Source: Hymenobacter mucosus
GTDB lineage: Bacteria > Bacteroidota > Bacteroidia > Cytophagales > Hymenobacteraceae
Direction of reading: 5' to 3'
NCBI RefSeq assembly: GCF_900188255.1
Contig: NZ_FZNS01000014.1
Coordinates: 1 to 64,000 of the forward strand
Length of the DNA stretch: 64,000 nt
A program made the position numbers and the translations under genes. Shown one piece after another: positions 61,898 through 64,000 of this stretch (positions are counted from its first letter, which is position 1; each line of letters begins with the position of its first letter). Under the pieces are notes generated by a model. The model did not search any database. It saw nothing but the letters and a program-made list of their open reading frames with translations, and was not told where the DNA came from.

Positions 61898-64000
61898 TTA
61901 GAAAGCGTCGGCCAGAGTTTTGATGGTAAGGTGCTTGCGTAGCTCAGCGAGCGAGGTGGTACCTTCGCTCTTGAACGTCAGCGTTTTGGTTTGGCCGGGC
62001 AGCAGGTCGAAGTAGTTGTCGTCAAAAAAGCCGTCGCCCTGGCTCAGCGACAGCCACACTTCGCGGGCGAGGGCCTTGCTCTTGAGCGTCACCTGGTAGG
62101 TGCTGTCGGTGGTTTGCTGCCACGTGGCGCTGATACTGGCTTTGGGCAACGCCATTTCTTTGGGGAGGGCGAAGTAGTGCATGTTGGTCGAGAGCGTCTT
62201 ATTGCTGGCCGTCAACTCGCAGCTTAGCACCACGCGTTTGGGGTCGTGGCCTTTCAGCAGCTTGGCTTTTGGCACATCCAAGTACACCTGGCTGGTCAGC
62301 GGCGCCACTTGCACGGGGGTATCCTGCTTGTACAGCACCTTGCCACCAAGGTCGAGCAGGCGCACTTGCAGGGTAGCTGGCGTAGCCGTTGTGCGGTCCG
62401 ATACCACGTACACGCGCACGTTGTCGGCCTCTTCGTGCGGGCTCACTAGCACCGGCTCATAAAAACGCTTGGCGTAGTATTGCAGCGCCTTCCACCGCCC
62501 GTAGTAGTCGATACTCGACCACGAGGCCACGCCCCAGCAGTCATCGAGCTGCCAGTACATCGAGCCCATGGTGCGGGGGCGACTGCGACGCAAGTGTTCG
62601 GCGCTCAGCTTAATGGCTTGGGCTTGGAGTACTTGGCTCACGTACAGGAAGGAAGCGAAGTCTTTGGGTTCCTTGTAATCGCGCAGCAGGTACTCCTTCA
62701 GGCGCGGGTTGCCCACGGCGCTACGCTGGTGTTCCTTCATCACCGGGGAGGCAATGTCATGATCGGCGGGCACAGTGAACTGTTCCACCGATTTCAGCTC
62801 CGGGAACGACTGGAAACCGTATTCGCTCATAAAGCGCGGCACCTGCTTTTCGTAGTCCGAGATGGGGGCAGTGCCGCCCCACACATCCCAATAGTGCATG
62901 TCGCCATTGGTTTGCGAACCGGCCATGTCCTCAAAGTCGGCCGAGGGGCTCGACGACCAGTAAGGGCGGCTAGGGTCCTCCGTCTTCAGCACCGTCGGAA
63001 TCAGGTCGCGGTAGAGCTTGAGGTAGTTGCTCCACACTTCCAGCTTGTGGTTGCCCATTTTCTCGGGCACGCCCCACTGCTGCCAGGCCACTTCGTTCTC
63101 GTTGTTGCCCACCCAAATGGCAATGCTCGGGTGGTTGCGCAGGCGGCGCACCTGGTAGGTGACTTCCTCGCGCACGTTGTTATTAAACGCGTCGTCGCCA
63201 GGGTAGAACGAGCAGGCAAACAGAAAATCCTGCCACACCAGCAAGCCCATTTCGTCGCAGGTGTCGTAGAAATACTGGTTTTCGTAGATGCCGCCGCCCC
63301 ACACGCGCACCATGTTCATGTTGCAGTCTTTGGCGGCTTGCAACAGCTTATGGTAGCGCTGGTTGGTCACGCGCGTCTGGAAAATGTCAGCTGGAATCCA
63401 GTTCACGCCTTTGGCGAAAATCGGAATGCCATTCACCACAAACTCGAAGGATTTGCCGTAGGCGTCTTTCTCGCGGCGCAGCTCCACGGTGCGTAAGCCA
63501 ATACGGGTGCCTGCATCATCGAGGGGTTTGCCGTTTTGCAGCAACTGCGCTTTGAAAGAATAAAGCGGCTGGGCGCCGTAGCCAGCTGGAAACCAGAGTT
63601 GCGGGTTAGGTAGGCGCAGGTCGGCCGTTACATCGTGGCGGTTGGGCTGCAAGGTGACGGCCTGTTCTACCCGGGGGCCAGGGTTGCCGTCGGGGCCAGT
63701 CGTTTCGACCACCAAGGTAGCCGGCCCGCTAGCGGCAGCGGCGCCCTCGTATGTCATAACCAAGTTAAGCTGCGCGGCCTGCGTACTCAGTTGGCGCTGC
63801 ACTACGTGAAAATCGGTGATTTTGGCTGCGTCCCAGGCTTCGAGCTGCACTGGCTGCCAGATGCCGGAGGTAACAAACCTAGGCCCCCAGTCCCACCCGT
63901 AGTGGTAGGGGGCCTTGCGGGTGTAGGGGCTCAGCACTGGGCCTTTCTCACCGACAATGCCCATGGCCTGCTCGTCGTTGATAGCAAACAGGTTGTAGCC
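61898..64000 (-). CDS. GH2 beta-mannosidase, 5' end outside the window
   Basis: The visible 700 residues lack the N-terminus; the frame continues without a stop past position 64000 (GYNLFAINDEQAMGIVGEKG at the edge), so an internal Met at 63964 is not the start. Motifs typical of GH2 beta-mannosidases are RKAPYHYGWDWGPRFVTSGIW, FVNGIPIFAKGVNWIPADIF, MVRVWGGGIYENQYFYDTCDEMGLLVWQDFLFACSFYP, IAIWVGNNENEVAWQQWG with the acid/base Glu, and FMSEYGFQSFPE with the nucleophile Glu. It removes beta-mannosyl units from the non-reducing ends of manno-oligosaccharides. It is the first visible gene of the minus-strand cluster. Confidence 0.93.
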   Translation of the reverse strand, partial: GYNLFAINDEQAMGIVGEKGPVLSPYTRKAPYHYGWDWGPRFVTSGIWQPVQLEAWDAAKITDFHVVQRQLSTQAAQLNLVMTYEGAAAASGPATLVVETTGPDGNPGPRVEQAVTLQPNRHDVTADLRLPNPQLWFPAGYGAQPLYSFKAQLLQNGKPLDDAGTRIGLRTVELRREKDAYGKSFEFVVNGIPIFAKGVNWIPADIFQTRVTNQRYHKLLQAAKDCNMNMVRVWGGGIYENQYFYDTCDEMGLLVWQDFLFACSFYPGDDAFNNNVREEVTYQVRRLRNHPSIAIWVGNNENEVAWQQWGVPEKMGNHKLEVWSNYLKLYRDLIPTVLKTEDPSRPYWSSSPSADFEDMAGSQTNGDMHYWDVWGGTAPISDYEKQVPRFMSEYGFQSFPELKSVEQFTVPADHDIASPVMKEHQRSAVGNPRLKEYLLRDYKEPKDFASFLYVSQVLQAQAIKLSAEHLRRSRPRTMGSMYWQLDDCWGVASWSSIDYYGRWKALQYYAKRFYEPVLVSPHEEADNVRVYVVSDRTTATPATLQVRLLDLGGKVLYKQDTPVQVAPLTSQVYLDVPKAKLLKGHDPKRVVLSCELTASNKTLSTNMHYFALPKEMALPKASISATWQQTTDSTYQVTLKSKALAREVWLSLSQGDGFFDDNYFDLLPGQTKTLTFKSEGTTSLAELRKHLTIKTLADAF

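Noticed and set aside
1..64000. CRISPR array or restriction/defence system
   Set aside because: No regularly spaced repeats other than the replication iterons, and no cas, restriction or toxin-antitoxin genes were recognised.

Overview
The window looks like a member of the Bacteroidota, most likely Hymenobacter or a close relative in the Cytophagales. The evidence is the moderately high-GC coding sequence, two SusC/SusD pairs, a one-protein hybrid two-component regulator, many secreted glycoside hydrolases, almost no Shine-Dalgarno sequences, and intergenic palindromes of the TAGAGACACA type. No rRNA or tRNA gene was found. The genus is inferred from overall character, not from a search.

Left part, 0.2-20.5 kb, all on the minus strand: a compact sugar utilization locus. 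SusC and SusD are followed by a secreted GH13 alpha-glucosidase and a secreted GH65 enzyme. Next come a PfkB sugar kinase, an MFS sugar porter and a hybrid sensor/AraC regulator whose sensor is a periplasmic sugar-binding domain, the arrangement known for the fructose sensor BT1754. The likely substrate is a small alpha-glucoside, possibly one containing fructose. Two orphan PAS-rich sensor kinases follow.

Middle part, 20.5-34 kb: mixed and partly decayed. Intact genes encode a siderophore-interacting flavoprotein, a DUF1348/SnoaL-like protein, an AraC regulator, a short-chain dehydrogenase and a Dabb-domain protein. Broken genes are an ECF sigma factor remnant, a frameshifted GH39 gene and a badly decayed response regulator/histidine kinase pair. 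From 28.7 to 33.6 kb lies a complete plasmid-type maintenance module: a Cre-like tyrosine recombinase with a lox-like 14-7-14 site just upstream of its start codon, an AT-rich repeat region that may be a centromere, ParA, a small ribbon-helix-helix-like partner, six 20-bp iterons and a Rep_3-type initiator. A seventh iteron copy lies inside the initiator gene. The window is therefore probably part of a large plasmid or chromid, or an integrated plasmid.

Right part, 34-64 kb: a beta-mannan (galactoglucomannan) utilization locus. An AraC regulator diverges from a sodium/solute symporter, a GH130 mannosylglucose phosphorylase and a cellobiose/mannobiose 2-epimerase. After a 1.2-kb AT-rich gap come SusC, SusD, a surface glycan-binding lipoprotein, GH27, a GH30-like protein and GH9. 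Converging on these from the minus strand are GH2, a ROK kinase, a CE2-like esterase, a sialate-O-acetylesterase-like protein, GH3 and a GH2 beta-mannosidase cut by the window end. Together they would deacetylate, debranch and depolymerise mannan outside the cytoplasm, import mannobiose, epimerise it to mannosylglucose and phosphorolyse that to mannose-1-phosphate and glucose. No endo-mannanase (GH26, or GH5 of that type) is recognised here. Long perfect hairpins occupy many of the junctions between these genes.
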